A DNA stretch of 64,000 nt from contig PWZT01000066.1 of the NCBI GenBank assembly GCA_003567315.1, forward strand, positions 1-64,000, in the 5' to 3' direction. Of this stretch, positions 17,772 through 28,008 are shown piece after piece (positions within the stretch are counted from its first letter, which is position 1; the number at the start of each line of letters is the position of its first letter). The notes under the pieces were generated by a model that saw only the letters and a program-made list of their open reading frames with translations, searched no databases and was not told where the DNA came from. The stretch comes from Paracoccaceae bacterium (GTDB lineage: Bacteria > Pseudomonadota > Alphaproteobacteria > Rhodobacterales > Rhodobacteraceae). The position numbers and the translations under genes are program-made.

Positions 17772-17900
17772 GGGCGAACTGCTCCTGTGTAAAACCGGCC
17801 TTGGCTTGCCATGTTCTCGCGCGCATCGCAAGCACAGCTCCGGGCCTCTGGCATGCTCCAAGAATCTCGAATTGAAGCGAATTTCACGGCTTCGCGACGG

Positions 17901-17929
17901 TTGCAGCCTTCACAGGCCGTTCCTATATA
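17901..17929 (+). promoter_or_regulatory. Candidate dnaK promoter
   Basis: TTGCAG (17901-17906), a 17-bp spacer, and TATATA (17924-17929) preceded by TCC. The CCTATAT-type -10 resembles alphaproteobacterial RpoH promoters, which fits dnaK. It would give a leader of about 100 nt. No CIRCE element is seen. Confidence 0.45.
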
Positions 17930-18032
17930 CCGGCCAAGCCGCCCGGATGAGGGCGTTCACACAGATCAGACGGGCCGGGGCCTGAGCGGACCAGCCCTCT
18001 GCCACATCGCTTGAAGAAAAGGATGCTAGACC

Positions 18033-19946
18033 ATGGGTAAAGTCATCGGGATCGACCTTGGCACCACCAATTCCTGCGTCGCCATCATGGATGGCAGTCA
18101 GGCGCGGGTAATCGAAAATTCGGAAGGTGCCCGCACCACACCATCAATTGTCGCGTTCACGGAAAACGAGCGCCTTGTCGGCCAGCCCGCCAAGCGGCAG
18201 GCGGTCACCAACCCCTCGAACACGATCTTCGCAGTCAAGCGCCTGATCGGGCGTCGCCTGACCGACGCGGAAGTGGAAAAGGACAAGAAGCTTGTCCCCT
18301 ACAACATCATTGATGGCGGCAATGGCGATGCCTGGGTCGAATCGCGCGGTGAGAAATACAGCCCTTCGCAGATTTCGGCCTTCATTCTGCAGAAGATGAA
18401 GGAAACCGCTGAAAGCTACCTCGGCGAGGGGGTCACGCAGGCCGTGATCACGGTGCCAGCCTATTTCAACGATGCTCAGCGTCAGGCGACGAAGGATGCC
18501 GGCAAGATCGCGGGGCTCGAAGTGCTGCGCATCATCAACGAACCCACCGCTGCCGCTCTGGCTTATGGGCTCGACAAGAATGAAAGCAAGACCATCGCGG
18601 TCTATGACCTTGGTGGTGGCACATTCGACATCACGATCCTCGAGATCGACGATGGCCTGTTCGAGGTGAAATCCACCAACGGGGATACATTCCTAGGCGG
18701 TGAAGATTTCGACATGCGCATCGTCAATTACCTCGCTGACGAGTTCAAGAAAGAGCATGGTGTCGATCTGACGCTCGACAAGATGGCTTTGCAGCGGCTG
18801 AAAGAAGCGGCCGAGAAAGCCAAGATCGAGCTGTCATCCTCCAGCCAGACCGAGATCAACCAGCCCTTCATTTCGATGGACAAGAGCACGGGCCAACCGC
18901 TGCATATGGTCATGAAGCTGACCCGCGCGAAGCTGGAATCGCTGGTGGGCGACCTGATAAAGAACTCGCTGAAACCTTGTGCGGCTGCGTTGAAGGATGC
19001 AAGCCTGTCCAAGGGCGATATTGACGAAGTGATCCTTGTGGGTGGCATGACCCGCATGCCCAAGGTTATCGAGGAGGTTACGAGCTTCTTCGGTAAAGAG
19101 CCGCATAAGGGTGTCAACCCCGACGAAGTCGTGGCCATGGGCGCGGCAATCCAGGCGGGTGTGTTGCAAGGCGACGTAAAGGATGTGGTGCTGCTGGACG
19201 TGACGCCGCTGTCGCTCGGTATCGAGACGCTGGGCGGGGTGTTCACGCGCCTGATCGACCGCAACACCACCATCCCGACGAAGAAGAGCCAGGTGTTCTC
19301 TACGGCCGAAGACAACCAGAACGCCGTGACCATTCGCGTCTTCCAAGGCGAACGCGAAATGGCGGCCGACAACAAGATGTTGGGCCAGTTCAATCTGGAG
19401 GAAATTCCGCCCGCGCCGCGCGGCATGCCGCAAATCGAAGTAACCTTCGACATTGACGCGAACGGCATCGTCAATGTGTCCGCCAAGGACAAGGGGACGG
19501 GCAAGGAGCAGAAGATCACCATCCAGGCTTCGGGCGGGTTGTCCGACGAGGATATCGAAAAGATGGTGCGCGACGCTGAAGCCAATGCCGAGGCCGACAA
19601 GCAACGCCGCGAACTGGTCGAAGCGAAGAACCAAGCCGAAAGCCTCGTTCATTCCACGGAGAAAGCACTGGAAGAGCACAAGGACAAGGTTGACCCGACC
19701 ACGGTTGAGGCGATCGAATTGTCAATCGCGGCACTCAAGGACACGCTCGAAGGCGACGACGCTGGCAAGATCAAATCCGGCATCCAGAATGTGCAGGAAG
19801 CTTCCATGAAGCTCGGCGAGGCTATCTACAAGGCGCAAACCGAGGCTCCGGAAGGCGGAGAGTCGGAGAGCGATGAGCCGCGCAATGTGGATGACGATAT
19901 TGTCGACGCCGATTTCGAGGATCTCGACGACGGCAAGCGCAAGTAA
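18033..19946 (+). CDS. dnaK: Molecular chaperone DnaK (Hsp70)
   Basis: A 637-residue Hsp70. The ATPase domain starts [16 protein letters not shown] and includes [17 protein letters not shown] and the phosphate loop [10 protein letters not shown]. The substrate domain follows the [14 protein letters not shown] linker region, and the lid ends in an acidic tail with [14 protein letters not shown]. It folds and protects cytosolic proteins together with DnaJ and GrpE. dnaJ follows 69 bases downstream, separated by a strong hairpin that may adjust the DnaK:DnaJ ratio. A heat-shock type promoter is suggested upstream. Confidence 0.98.
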   Translation: MGKVIGIDLGTTNSCVAIMDGSQARVIENSEGARTTPSIVAFTENERLVGQPAKRQAVTNPSNTIFAVKRLIGRRLTDAEVEKDKKLVPYNIIDGGNGDAWVESRGEKYSPSQISAFILQKMKETAESYLGEGVTQAVITVPAYFNDAQRQATKDAGKIAGLEVLRIINEPTAAALAYGLDKNESKTIAVYDLGGGTFDITILEIDDGLFEVKSTNGDTFLGGEDFDMRIVNYLADEFKKEHGVDLTLDKMALQRLKEAAEKAKIELSSSSQTEINQPFISMDKSTGQPLHMVMKLTRAKLESLVGDLIKNSLKPCAAALKDASLSKGDIDEVILVGGMTRMPKVIEEVTSFFGKEPHKGVNPDEVVAMGAAIQAGVLQGDVKDVVLLDVTPLSLGIETLGGVFTRLIDRNTTIPTKKSQVFSTAEDNQNAVTIRVFQGEREMAADNKMLGQFNLEEIPPAPRGMPQIEVTFDIDANGIVNVSAKDKGTGKEQKITIQASGGLSDEDIEKMVRDAEANAEADKQRRELVEAKNQAESLVHSTEKALEEHKDKVDPTTVEAIELSIAALKDTLEGDDAGKIKSGIQNVQEASMKLGEAIYKAQTEAPEGGESESDEPRNVDDDIVDADFEDLDDGKRK

Positions 19947-19965
19947 ACCCTCTAGGTTGCAACCC

Positions 19966-19996
19966 GCACCCGGCCTGAGCTGCTCAGGCCGGGTGC
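19966..19996 (+). terminator. Intercistronic hairpin between dnaK and dnaJ
   Basis: GCACCCGGCCTGAGC and its perfect reverse complement are separated by one base, giving a very stable stem after loop relaxation. It lies 20 bases after the dnaK stop. No T-run follows, so it more likely causes partial termination or mRNA stabilisation than full termination. Confidence 0.7.
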
Positions 19997-20015
19997 CGTA
20001 TTCGGATAACACAGC

Positions 20016-21167
20016 ATGGCCAAACGCGATTTCTATGATGTCCTCGGTGTCGAGAGGTCAGCCTCCACAGACGAGATCAAAAAAGCCTATCGCAAGAAGG
20101 CCAAGGAACTGCACCCCGACCGGAACGCCGACAACCCCAATGCCGAGGCGCAATTCAAGGAAGTGAATGAAGCCTATGACGCGCTGAAGGATCCCGAAAA
20201 GAAAGCTGCGTATGACCGGTTTGGTCACGCCGCGTTCGATGGTGGCATGGGTGGGGGGCCGCGCGGCGGCCGCCCTGGCGGCTTTGGCGGCAATGCCGAT
20301 TTCGCCAGCGCATTTTCCGACGTGTTCGAGGATCTGTTCGGGGATTTCGTCGGCGGCCGCCCCGGTGGTCGAAATCGCGCGACGCGCGGCTCCGATCTGC
20401 GCTACAACATGCGGATCACGCTGGAAGAAGCCTATTCCGGCACGCGCAAAACCATCCGCGTCCCGCGCCTGTCGGCTTGCGATGCCTGCAATGGAACCGG
20501 CGCCGAGGGCGGGGCGGAACCCGTCACCTGCCCCACTTGCTCGGGCATGGGCAAGGTGCGCGCGCAGCAAGGGTTCTTCACTGTTGAACGCACCTGCCCG
20601 ACCTGCGGCGGCTCTGGCCAGATCGTCAAGAACCCCTGCAAAGCCTGCGCCGGGGCCGGACGGGTGGAAAAGGAAGCCAGCCTCTCGGTCAATGTTCCCG
20701 CCGGTGTCGAGACCGGCACGCGCATCCGGCTGTCAGGTGAGGGCGAGGCAGGTCTGCGCGGCGGGCCGTCCGGAGACCTCTATATTTTCGTGAATGTTGC
20801 AGAGCATCCGATCTTCAAGCGCGAGGATGTCACATTGTTCTGCCGCGTGCCCGTGAGCATGGCGCGCGCCGCATTGGGCGGTGAGGTCGAGGTGCCGACC
20901 ATTGATGGCGGGCGCTCGCGCGTGAAGGTGCCCGCCGGCAGCCAGTCAGGGCGGCAGATGCGGTTGCGCGGCAAGGGGATGCCCGCACTGCGTGGTGGCG
21001 GACAGGGGGATATGCTGATCGAATTGGCAGTTGAAACCCCTGTGAATCTGACGTCGCGCCAGAAAGAATTGCTTCAGGAGTTCGAGGAACTCAGCGCCGA
21101 AAACAACCCCGAAAGCAGCAGCTTCTTCGACAAGGTCAAAGGCTTTTGGGACGGGATGAAAAGCTGA
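20016..21167 (+). CDS. dnaJ: Chaperone protein DnaJ (Hsp40)
   Basis: A 383-residue type I DnaJ. The J domain has the HPD motif in [10 protein letters not shown] (about residue 33). A Gly/Phe-rich linker ([15 protein letters not shown]) follows, then four CxxCxGxG zinc repeats ([32 protein letters not shown]), and the C-terminal substrate domains. It stimulates DnaK ATPase and delivers clients. It is co-directional with dnaK and converges with a small lipoprotein gene whose stop abuts its own. Confidence 0.98.
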   Translation: MAKRDFYDVLGVERSASTDEIKKAYRKKAKELHPDRNADNPNAEAQFKEVNEAYDALKDPEKKAAYDRFGHAAFDGGMGGGPRGGRPGGFGGNADFASAFSDVFEDLFGDFVGGRPGGRNRATRGSDLRYNMRITLEEAYSGTRKTIRVPRLSACDACNGTGAEGGAEPVTCPTCSGMGKVRAQQGFFTVERTCPTCGGSGQIVKNPCKACAGAGRVEKEASLSVNVPAGVETGTRIRLSGEGEAGLRGGPSGDLYIFVNVAEHPIFKREDVTLFCRVPVSMARAALGGEVEVPTIDGGRSRVKVPAGSQSGRQMRLRGKGMPALRGGGQGDMLIELAVETPVNLTSRQKELLQEFEELSAENNPESSSFFDKVKGFWDGMKS

Positions 21168-21506
21168 TTAGACTTGGCAGGCGCGGGCGGCGCGGCTCTC
21201 GATAATACTGCGCTCGCGCATCAGGCGGCGCATCTGCGCGCTTTGCTCCTGCGCATGACCACGGGCGACCTCGGTGCACGCGATCTGATTCCCGGAGCGC
21301 GTCACGCAATGATACGTTCCGTAGCTCCGCGATGCGAGCGTGGCGGTGAAGCCCATCGCCCCGGCAGCGCGCGCAGCGTCAATTCGCGAATCATGGACCC
21401 GCAGCGCGTGGCTCGCCTCTTCGCAACTTTGCGCACTGCGGCTTGGGAAGAAATGCGCGCATCCTGACAACATTAGTGCCCCGGCAAGCATGATGATGAT
21501 CCGCAT
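21168..21506 (-). CDS. Small lipoprotein of unknown function
   Basis: 112 residues. A short signal ends with the lipobox L-S-G-C (Cys16), so the mature protein is probably lipidated. The remainder has several Cys (SCEEASHAL, YHCVTRSG, ACTEVARG, final RACQV) and a helical Arg/Glu-rich C-terminal part (QMRRLMRERS). Not recognised beyond a lipoprotein. It lies immediately convergent with dnaJ, with no intergenic space. Confidence 0.65.
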   Translation of the reverse strand: MRIIIMLAGALMLSGCAHFFPSRSAQSCEEASHALRVHDSRIDAARAAGAMGFTATLASRSYGTYHCVTRSGNQIACTEVARGHAQEQSAQMRRLMRERSIIESRAARACQV

Positions 21507-21689
21507 GATCCACTCCTTGAAAGCGGGCAGAAGACTAGGTGACGCGCGATTTCTTTCTTTTTCCTTGTATTGCCTCGACGCGCAGGAACCGCGCGCCGAG
21601 TTTTTTCATGTCATGACCTCCGCAGAGAACTGCACCTGTCCATTATACCCATCGGGACAAGTCCAAATCTGCTGCGAAAATCGGGCGCC

Positions 21690-21986
21690 TCAGTTGCCTT
21701 TGCGGCAGGGCGCGGGCTTCATCACATAATGGCCCGGGCGGACGAGATGCTTGCGCTGCTCGTAAATCGCCGGGTAATGCATGCGATAGACCTGCTCGAC
21801 ACCTTTGCCATTGCGGTATTCGAGCTTGGTCTTGGCTTCCTTGACCAGATGCTTGGTGTAGCGATATTCCGGCGCCACATACACCTTGTCAAAGCATTCG
21901 ACCACATGGCCTTTCCAAGCTGCCGCCGGTGTCGCGAGAAACGGCGCCATTGCCAGAGCAAGTGCCGGGAGTGCGATTCTCTTCAT
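21690..21986 (-). CDS. Small secreted protein, unknown function
   Basis: 98 residues with a clear Sec signal (MKRIALPALALAMAPFLATPAAA, cleavage after about residue 23), so it is periplasmic. The mature part is rich in Tyr and Lys, with two cysteines (VECFDKVYV and PAPCRKG) that could form one disulfide. The start ATG 21986 has an excellent ribosome binding site (GGAGGACTATA), and upstream in-frame codons were therefore excluded. No family is recognised. It stands alone between a lipoprotein gene and the divergent radC. Confidence 0.65.
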   Translation of the reverse strand: MKRIALPALALAMAPFLATPAAAWKGHVVECFDKVYVAPEYRYTKHLVKEAKTKLEYRNGKGVEQVYRMHYPAIYEQRKHLVRPGHYVMKPAPCRKGN

Positions 21987-22269
21987 TATAGTCCTCCGAG
22001 TGTTAAGAAGTTGTTTGTTATTATCACTGCTCAAAATGCCTCTGTTCAGTGCGCGGAAACCCGCCAATTCACGAAATTATCCCGCACTTGTGATAATGCT
22101 AGCATCAGATTGTGAAGCTGGCAACAACCATGCGTGGAGCCTTTTGATTGTTAATGAGATTTTAGCAGTCGGGTCACAGACTCGCGGCATGAACTGTTCG
22201 GCTACAAGCAGCAAATCGCATTATTCGTGCCTGTTCGCAGGAGACGCGCCGCGCGAGCGCGCGTGCGGT

Positions 22270-22959
22270 ATGTCCGAAACATATCAGGCGACGGCGCGAC
22301 GGCGCGCGGACTGCGCGCACTCGAAATCCCGTGTCGCGAAAGCCTCACACGCACTGTCTGATGAGGATCTGCTCGAACAGATACTGCTTCGCGTCGTCCC
22401 TGAATGCGTTGCAAAACGCATTTCCACTGGGCTTTTGGGCGAGCTCGGTGATTTTGGGCGTGTCATTGCAGCATCCGATGCGCGGTTGCGCGTTGTGACG
22501 GGTGTGAACGATACTGTCATCTGCCAGATCCGGATGATCGAAGCCTGCGCGCAGCGAATCGCACGGTCCAAAGTGATAGATCGGCCGCTGCTTTCCAGTT
22601 GGCAGGCTGTGCTCGATTATTGCCACACAGTCATGTCGCACCGTGAAACCGAACAGTTCCGTGTTTTTTTTCTGGACCGAAAGAATGTCCTGATCGCGGA
22701 CGAGGTTCTCGGCGAGGGCACAGTCGATCATGTCCCCGTTTATCCGAGGGAAGTCCTGCGGCGCGCTCTGGAACTCAATGCCTCCGCATTGCTGCTCGTC
22801 CACAATCACCCCTCGGGCGACCCGACGCCATCAGAGTCCGACCTGGCAATGACCAAAACCATTCAATCAGCCGCTGATGCGCTCGCAATCACGCTACACG
22901 ATCATATCGTCATCGGAAAATCATCCGAAACCAGCTTCCGTAGCGCAGGCCTCCTGTGA
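22270..22959 (+). CDS. radC: RadC/JAB-domain protein
   Basis: About 229 residues. The C-terminal JAMM-type metalloprotease-like domain has the H-x-H-x10-D motif in HNHPSGDPTPSESD and a preceding LGEGTVDHVPVYPRE segment. The N-terminal region (SDEDLLEQILLRVVPE...) corresponds to the helix-hairpin-helix UPF0758 part but is shorter than in typical Rhodobacter homologues. Despite its name, RadC is not an established repair protein, and its function is unresolved. No strong ribosome binding site is seen; an earlier in-frame ATG at 22190 is an alternative start. Confidence 0.85.
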   Translation: MSETYQATARRRADCAHSKSRVAKASHALSDEDLLEQILLRVVPECVAKRISTGLLGELGDFGRVIAASDARLRVVTGVNDTVICQIRMIEACAQRIARSKVIDRPLLSSWQAVLDYCHTVMSHRETEQFRVFFLDRKNVLIADEVLGEGTVDHVPVYPREVLRRALELNASALLLVHNHPSGDPTPSESDLAMTKTIQSAADALAITLHDHIVIGKSSETSFRSAGLL

Positions 22960-22963
22960 CCGA

Positions 22964-24052
22964 CTACTCCTGCCAGCCAGTCAGTTGCAGACCGCCTTGC
23001 GGATTGGCGGCAGCGTGAGCTTCCTCGAGCGTGACCTGCATCACCATCAGGCCGTCGCTGGCCGGGCAGTCAGGGGCTGCAAATTTCATTTCGGTCATTT
23101 CACTCACATGGCTTCCCTTGGAATGTGAGAGAAATGCCAGCAGATCCTGGCCGCATTGCGCCTGCGTGAACTGTGCCTCGACCTCCAGTCGCGATTTGTC
23201 CATCATCTCCAGAGGCAATGAATAGACCTGCGCAAGCATCGACTCAGCCCCCCGCATCTCGCCTAGAGAAATCAGAAACGCCTCGTCGAGATCCGGATCA
23301 AAAGGCTGGCCGGCATGCACATGCCCGCTCTCACCGAACCGGGCACCATCATGATAGGCGTGAAGGCCGAATTGTGGCTCCCCTGTCCATTGCAGCATGA
23401 CGCGCAGGAATTGGTCGGCGTCTTCAACTTCGGTTTTGGCAGAGATGAATGTGTCATCGGCGAGAAAAACATCGATTTTCGCCGTCGTCGCCAAAGCCGG
23501 GAAATAGGTCGAGAACCGCCCTTCGGTGTCGAGATAGGCGCTGACGACAAGATCGTCATGGCTGATGACAAAGCGGCTTTCAGCATGGCATGGCGCCACG
23601 AGTTCGACTTCGATCAGCGCGTCGAAGGTTGCGGAGGCAGTGAGTGTCGCTTCACAGTCGCGCTCCATCATCGCATCTTCGCCAAGGGCGATTTGCGCGT
23701 CCGCACTGTCGGATGCCTCAACCGCAGCCGTTGGGTCAGAACTGTCTTCAAGGGCTGCTATTCTCACTGTCTGGGCTTCAGCCATCTCCAGGAGCTCGGT
23801 ATCCGGACCGGTCATGGCACGCGTTTCGACCGCCTCGCTATCAATAACGCCGGGGTCGGGCACCACCTCGAACGGGTTGCTGGCACCTGCAAGCCCGGCG
23901 CTCTTCAACGCCGCGCGCTCCTGCAAAACGCTCAGATCGACTTTCGTCGCATCGCCACTATCGGACTTGAAGATATGCGGTGCAGCAAACACGGTTGCAG
24001 AGCCCGCCATACAGAGGATTGCCGCACCGCGGATGATATGTTGCTTTTCCAT
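22964..24052 (-). CDS. Conserved secreted protein of unknown function next to secA
   Basis: 362 residues with an N-terminal hydrophobic signal/anchor (IIRGAAILCMAGSATVFAAP), so probably exported. The N-terminal third is acidic and likely disordered. From about residue 130 a Cys-containing beta-rich domain follows (ERDCEATLTAS, ELVAPCHAESRFVISHDDL, QAQCGQDLL, APDCPASDG), with four or more Cys for disulfides. It has no recognised enzymatic motif. Similar proteins beside secA in Rhodobacteraceae have sometimes been labelled translocase by position only. It lies 111 bases downstream of secA and could be co-transcribed. Confidence 0.7.
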   Translation of the reverse strand: MEKQHIIRGAAILCMAGSATVFAAPHIFKSDSGDATKVDLSVLQERAALKSAGLAGASNPFEVVPDPGVIDSEAVETRAMTGPDTELLEMAEAQTVRIAALEDSSDPTAAVEASDSADAQIALGEDAMMERDCEATLTASATFDALIEVELVAPCHAESRFVISHDDLVVSAYLDTEGRFSTYFPALATTAKIDVFLADDTFISAKTEVEDADQFLRVMLQWTGEPQFGLHAYHDGARFGESGHVHAGQPFDPDLDEAFLISLGEMRGAESMLAQVYSLPLEMMDKSRLEVEAQFTQAQCGQDLLAFLSHSKGSHVSEMTEMKFAAPDCPASDGLMVMQVTLEEAHAAANPQGGLQLTGWQE

Positions 24053-24163
24053 TATGCCACCCAACTCTATCCATCAGTACTTTATCGGCACTGAATCGGG
24101 CGGCATTGGGGCAACTATGAGGTCAGACCATGATCCCGGAACAATTGCGGGATCGCGCCGCGA

Positions 24164-26854
24164 CTACAACACGCTGCCGTGACAATGCTTGAATTTCTTG
24201 CCGGAGCCGCAGGGGCAGAGATCGTTGCGACCCGGGTTGCCCCAGGTGTCGGGATTGGTCTCGTCGAATCCGTCGACCAAGGGCGTCGGCGCTTCACCCT
24301 CGTTCTCTTCGGCGACTTTCAGGCTTTGCTGTTGCAGCGCCAGTTGCTTCAGCATCGACTTCTGTTCTTCCTCACTCATCGGGCGGATGCGCGACAGATA
24401 GGCGGTCACGTCCTCACGCAACGAATTCAGCATCCGTTCGAACAGCACGAAACCGTCTGATTTGTATTCATTCAGCGGATCGCGCTGCGCATAGCCGCGA
24501 AAACGCACCGCAGAGCGCAGATGGTCGAGATTGAGCAGGTGTTCGCGCCATTTGCGGTCAATCGTCTCGAGCAGGATCTGTTTTTCGAGGTTGCGCAACG
24601 TATCCTCGCCAAATTGCGAGAGCTTTTCGGTCATCAGCGCGTCCGAGGCTTCCGTCAGCCGCTCGCGGACCACATCCTGATCGACGCCATCTTCCTCGCC
24701 CCATTCCTCGGCGGGCACATCGAGCCCGAGCTTCTCGCGGACCTGTTCGCGCAGCCCTTCCATATCCCATTGCTCTGCATAGCTCTTTTCGGGCATATGC
24801 GTATCGATCAGATCGTCGACGACCTGATGACGCATGTCGTCCACGATCTCTGAGAGGTCATCGGCCTCCATGATCTCCAGCCGCTGCTCGAAGATCACGC
24901 GGCGCTGGTCATTCATGACATTGTCGTATTTCAACAACTCCTTGCGAATGTCGAAATTGCGCGCCTCGACCTTGCTCTGCGCCTTCTCCAGCGACTTGTT
25001 CACCCAAGGATGAATGATCGCCTCACCTTCCTTCATCCCCAGTGTCGAAAGCACTTTCTCCAGCCGCTCGGAGCCGAAAATGCGCATCAGATCGTCTTCA
25101 AGGCTGAGGAAGAACACTGACCGCCCCGGATCGCCCTGACGGCCGGAGCGCCCTCGCAACTGGTTGTCGATCCGGCGGCTTTCATGGCGTTCGGTGGCCA
25201 GAACAAAGAGCCCGCCCGCCTCGATGACCTTTTTCTTCTCTTCCGCTACCTCTGCTTCGATCCGCTTGCGTGTCTCGGACGGGTCGGCTTCAGGATCATC
25301 GGCCAAAGCTTGCAGCACGCGCATCTCGACATTGCCGCCAAGCTGGATGTCGGTGCCGCGCCCGGCCATGTTGGTCGCGATCGTCACCATTCCCAACCGC
25401 CCGGCATCGGCGACGATCTGGGCTTCCTGCTCATGCTGGCGCGCGTTGAGAACATTATGCGGAATGTCCGCCTTCTTCAGAAGCGCCGAAAGCTCCTCGG
25501 ACTTCTCGATGGAAGTCGTCCCCACCAGCACGGGCTGGCCTTTTTCATGCGCCGCGCGCAACTCTTCCAGCACGCCGTCGAGCTTTTCGCCCACAGTGCG
25601 ATACACCTGATCATGTTCGTCAAGCCGCGCAATCGGCAGGTTTGTCGGAATTTCGACCACACCGAGCCCGTAGATTTCCTTGAATTCATCGGCCTCGGTC
25701 GAGGCCGTCCCGGTCATGCCCGCGAGCTTTTCATAGAGCCGGAAGTAGTTCTGGAAGGTGACCGAAGCATAAGTCACATTCTCGGGCTGGATCGCGCAGC
25801 CTTCCTTGGCCTCGATCGCCTGATGCAGCCCGTCCGACAGTCGGCGGCCCACCATCATGCGGCCAGTGAATTCGTCGATCAGCACAACCTTGCCATCGCG
25901 GACAATATAGTTCTGATCCTTCAGGAACAGCTTGTGCGCACGCACGGCCTGGTTGACATGATGCACCAGCGAAGTCGATTCCGGGTCATAGAGTGCCTGC
26001 CCCTCGGGCAGGATCTCGGCCTCGCGCAGCTTTTCCTCGATGAACTCGCTGCCCTCGTCGGTCAACGTCGCATTACGGATTTTTTCGTCAACAGTGTAAT
26101 GCTCGGGCATGAGCTTTGGTATCAGGGCATCGACTTTCACATAGAGGTCGGACTTGTCCTGCGCCGGGCCGGAAATGATCAGCGGTGTGCGCGCCTCGTC
26201 GATCAGGATCGAGTCCACCTCATCCACGATTGCGAAATAATGCCCGCGCTGGCTCATCTCATCGCGGCGCATCCGCATGTTGTCGCGCAGATAGTCGAAG
26301 CCAAGCTCGTTATTCGTGGCATAGGTCACATCGGCCTGATAAGCGTCTTTCTTCTCGGCATCGGGTTGCTGCGAATAGACAACGCCCGTGCGCATACCCA
26401 GCCGCTCAAACACCTTACCCATCCATTGCGCGTCACGTTTAGCGAGATAATCATTGACTGTCACGATATGCACGCCGCGCCCGGTCAGCGCGTTCAGATA
26501 GGCGGGCAAGGTCGCAACCAGCGTCTTGCCCTCGCCCGTTTTCATCTCGGCTATATTGCCGCGATGCAGGAAGATACCGCCGATCAACTGCACATCGAAG
26601 GCCCGCAGACCCAGCGCCCGGCGCGCGCCCTCGCGGCAATTCGCGAAAGCTTCGGGCAGCACATCTTCGAGGCTGGCACCATCCGCCACGCGGGCTTTCA
26701 ACTCTTCGGTCTTGGCTCTGAGGTCGTCATCGGACATGGCCTCGAACTCTGGCTCCAGCGCATTGATCCGGGCAATGATCGGGCGAACAGCTTTGACCTT
26801 GCGATCATTCGCCGTTCCAAACACCTTTTTCGTGATCGCTCCGAAACCCAGCAT
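24164..26854 (-). CDS. secA: Preprotein translocase ATPase SecA
   Basis: An 896-residue motor ATPase that drives Sec-dependent export. Walker A is MKTGEGKTL near residue 105, [15 protein letters not shown] is the DEAD-like Walker B, and [12 protein letters not shown] and [10 protein letters not shown] mark the second nucleotide domain. The C-terminal SecB/zinc-binding tail [14 protein letters not shown] is intact. ATG 26854 with GAGAGAG upstream was chosen although the frame is open for a further 36 codons. It is divergent from the parvulin gene, a functional neighbour in protein export. Confidence 0.97.
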   Translation of the reverse strand: MLGFGAITKKVFGTANDRKVKAVRPIIARINALEPEFEAMSDDDLRAKTEELKARVADGASLEDVLPEAFANCREGARRALGLRAFDVQLIGGIFLHRGNIAEMKTGEGKTLVATLPAYLNALTGRGVHIVTVNDYLAKRDAQWMGKVFERLGMRTGVVYSQQPDAEKKDAYQADVTYATNNELGFDYLRDNMRMRRDEMSQRGHYFAIVDEVDSILIDEARTPLIISGPAQDKSDLYVKVDALIPKLMPEHYTVDEKIRNATLTDEGSEFIEEKLREAEILPEGQALYDPESTSLVHHVNQAVRAHKLFLKDQNYIVRDGKVVLIDEFTGRMMVGRRLSDGLHQAIEAKEGCAIQPENVTYASVTFQNYFRLYEKLAGMTGTASTEADEFKEIYGLGVVEIPTNLPIARLDEHDQVYRTVGEKLDGVLEELRAAHEKGQPVLVGTTSIEKSEELSALLKKADIPHNVLNARQHEQEAQIVADAGRLGMVTIATNMAGRGTDIQLGGNVEMRVLQALADDPEADPSETRKRIEAEVAEEKKKVIEAGGLFVLATERHESRRIDNQLRGRSGRQGDPGRSVFFLSLEDDLMRIFGSERLEKVLSTLGMKEGEAIIHPWVNKSLEKAQSKVEARNFDIRKELLKYDNVMNDQRRVIFEQRLEIMEADDLSEIVDDMRHQVVDDLIDTHMPEKSYAEQWDMEGLREQVREKLGLDVPAEEWGEEDGVDQDVVRERLTEASDALMTEKLSQFGEDTLRNLEKQILLETIDRKWREHLLNLDHLRSAVRFRGYAQRDPLNEYKSDGFVLFERMLNSLREDVTAYLSRIRPMSEEEQKSMLKQLALQQQSLKVAEENEGEAPTPLVDGFDETNPDTWGNPGRNDLCPCGSGKKFKHCHGSVL

Positions 26855-27082
26855 GCACTCTCTCTGCCTCTCTGACCTCTCGCAACGCGTCGGGCGCGCT
26901 GCTAACCAATTCGTCATGGTCCGCCGCGCCCGCCGGGGTTGCCCGTGGGTGCAGGCTTCCATAGAAGGGCGGGTGAACCCTTGTGGCCCCCCGGGTGGCA
27001 GGCCAGACCTGTCCGCGATGTAATGGGCGGCCCCAAAACTGTCAACGATGCGCAGCCCGCGCGCCCTGTCCGGAGTAGTGAT

Positions 27083-27940
27083 ATGACATCCTTTTCACGC
27101 ATAAATGTTGCTTTAACAGCGGCGCTGATGCTCGGCACGCCGACACTTGCCCAGGCAGAGCCGACCCGCGACACTGTTATTGCCACGGTCAATGGCACCG
27201 AAATCACTGTCGGGCACCTGCTGGCGGCCAAAGACACGCTGCCCGAGCAGTTCCGCCAGATGCCTGCCGAGTCCCTGTTTCAGCCGCTGGTCGAGCAATT
27301 GATCGAGCAGACCGCTATCATGCAGGATGCCGAGGACACGCTCACCCCGCGCGAGCGGATCGCATTCGAGAACGAACAGCGCGCCTTCATCGCCAATGCT
27401 GCCCTCACCCGTGCCGCCGAAGCCGCGCTGACCGAAGAGAATATCGATGAAGCCTATACGGCGTTCGTGACCGAGTTCGACGGGCGCGAGCCGGCGCCCG
27501 AATTCAATGCCTCGCATATCATCGTGGAAACCGAGGCCGAGGCGCAGGAATTGCGCGCGCTTCTCGATGACGGGGCCGATTTCGCCGAGCTTGCGCGCGA
27601 GCATTCCATGGATGGCGCGGCCGAAGGCGGCGGATCGCTGGGCTGGTTCGGCCTCGGCGCGATGATCCCGGCATTCGAGGAAGCGGTGCAATCGCTCGAA
27701 GTCGGCGAATATATGGGACCGCTGGAAACCGAGTTCGGCTGGCATCTGGTGCTGTTGAACGACACCCGTATGTCGCAGGCGCCGGCGCTTGAGGAAGTGC
27801 GCGAAGCGCTCGAAGCAGACCTGCAGCGCGAGGCCGCGCAGGCCGAACTCACCCGCGCGACCGAGGCCGCGACGATCGAGCGCGCCTATGAAGATCTCGA
27901 CCCCTCGATCCTGATGCGCGACGAGCTTCTGGACGACTGA
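27083..27940 (+). CDS. Periplasmic parvulin-type peptidyl-prolyl isomerase
   Basis: 285 residues. A Sec signal ([18 protein letters not shown]...AQA) precedes a SurA/PrsA-like N-terminal helical chaperone region. The parvulin domain spans about residues 145-235: [15 protein letters not shown], then [21 protein letters not shown] and FGWHLVLL. It would help fold exported and outer-membrane proteins. CGGAG precedes ATG 27083. It is divergent from secA, and a rho-independent terminator follows. Confidence 0.9.
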   Translation: MTSFSRINVALTAALMLGTPTLAQAEPTRDTVIATVNGTEITVGHLLAAKDTLPEQFRQMPAESLFQPLVEQLIEQTAIMQDAEDTLTPRERIAFENEQRAFIANAALTRAAEAALTEENIDEAYTAFVTEFDGREPAPEFNASHIIVETEAEAQELRALLDDGADFAELAREHSMDGAAEGGGSLGWFGLGAMIPAFEEAVQSLEVGEYMGPLETEFGWHLVLLNDTRMSQAPALEEVREALEADLQREAAQAELTRATEAATIERAYEDLDPSILMRDELLDD

Positions 27941-27966
27941 GCCGCGCGCGTGTAGTGCTTCCTCCC

Positions 27967-27996
27967 GGCTGCCCCTCGCGGCCGGGCTTTTTCATG
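27967..27996 (+). terminator. Rho-independent terminator after the parvulin gene
   Basis: A 9-bp stem (CCCGGCTGC pairing with GCGGCCGGG, one G-U) and a 5-nt loop, followed by CTTTTTC. It lies 26 bases after the stop and 12 before argJ. Confidence 0.85.
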
Positions 27997-28008
27997 GAGT
28001 GCAGGGAC

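Noticed and set aside
21886-22269. Long N-terminal extension of radC
   Set aside because: The extended frame overlaps the divergent secreted-protein gene and its ribosome binding site, and adds sequence unlike RadC. A start at 22270 (or 22190) is more reasonable.
25184-26875. Plus-strand open frame of 563 codons opposite secA
   Set aside because: No resemblance to a family; secA is complete on the minus strand.
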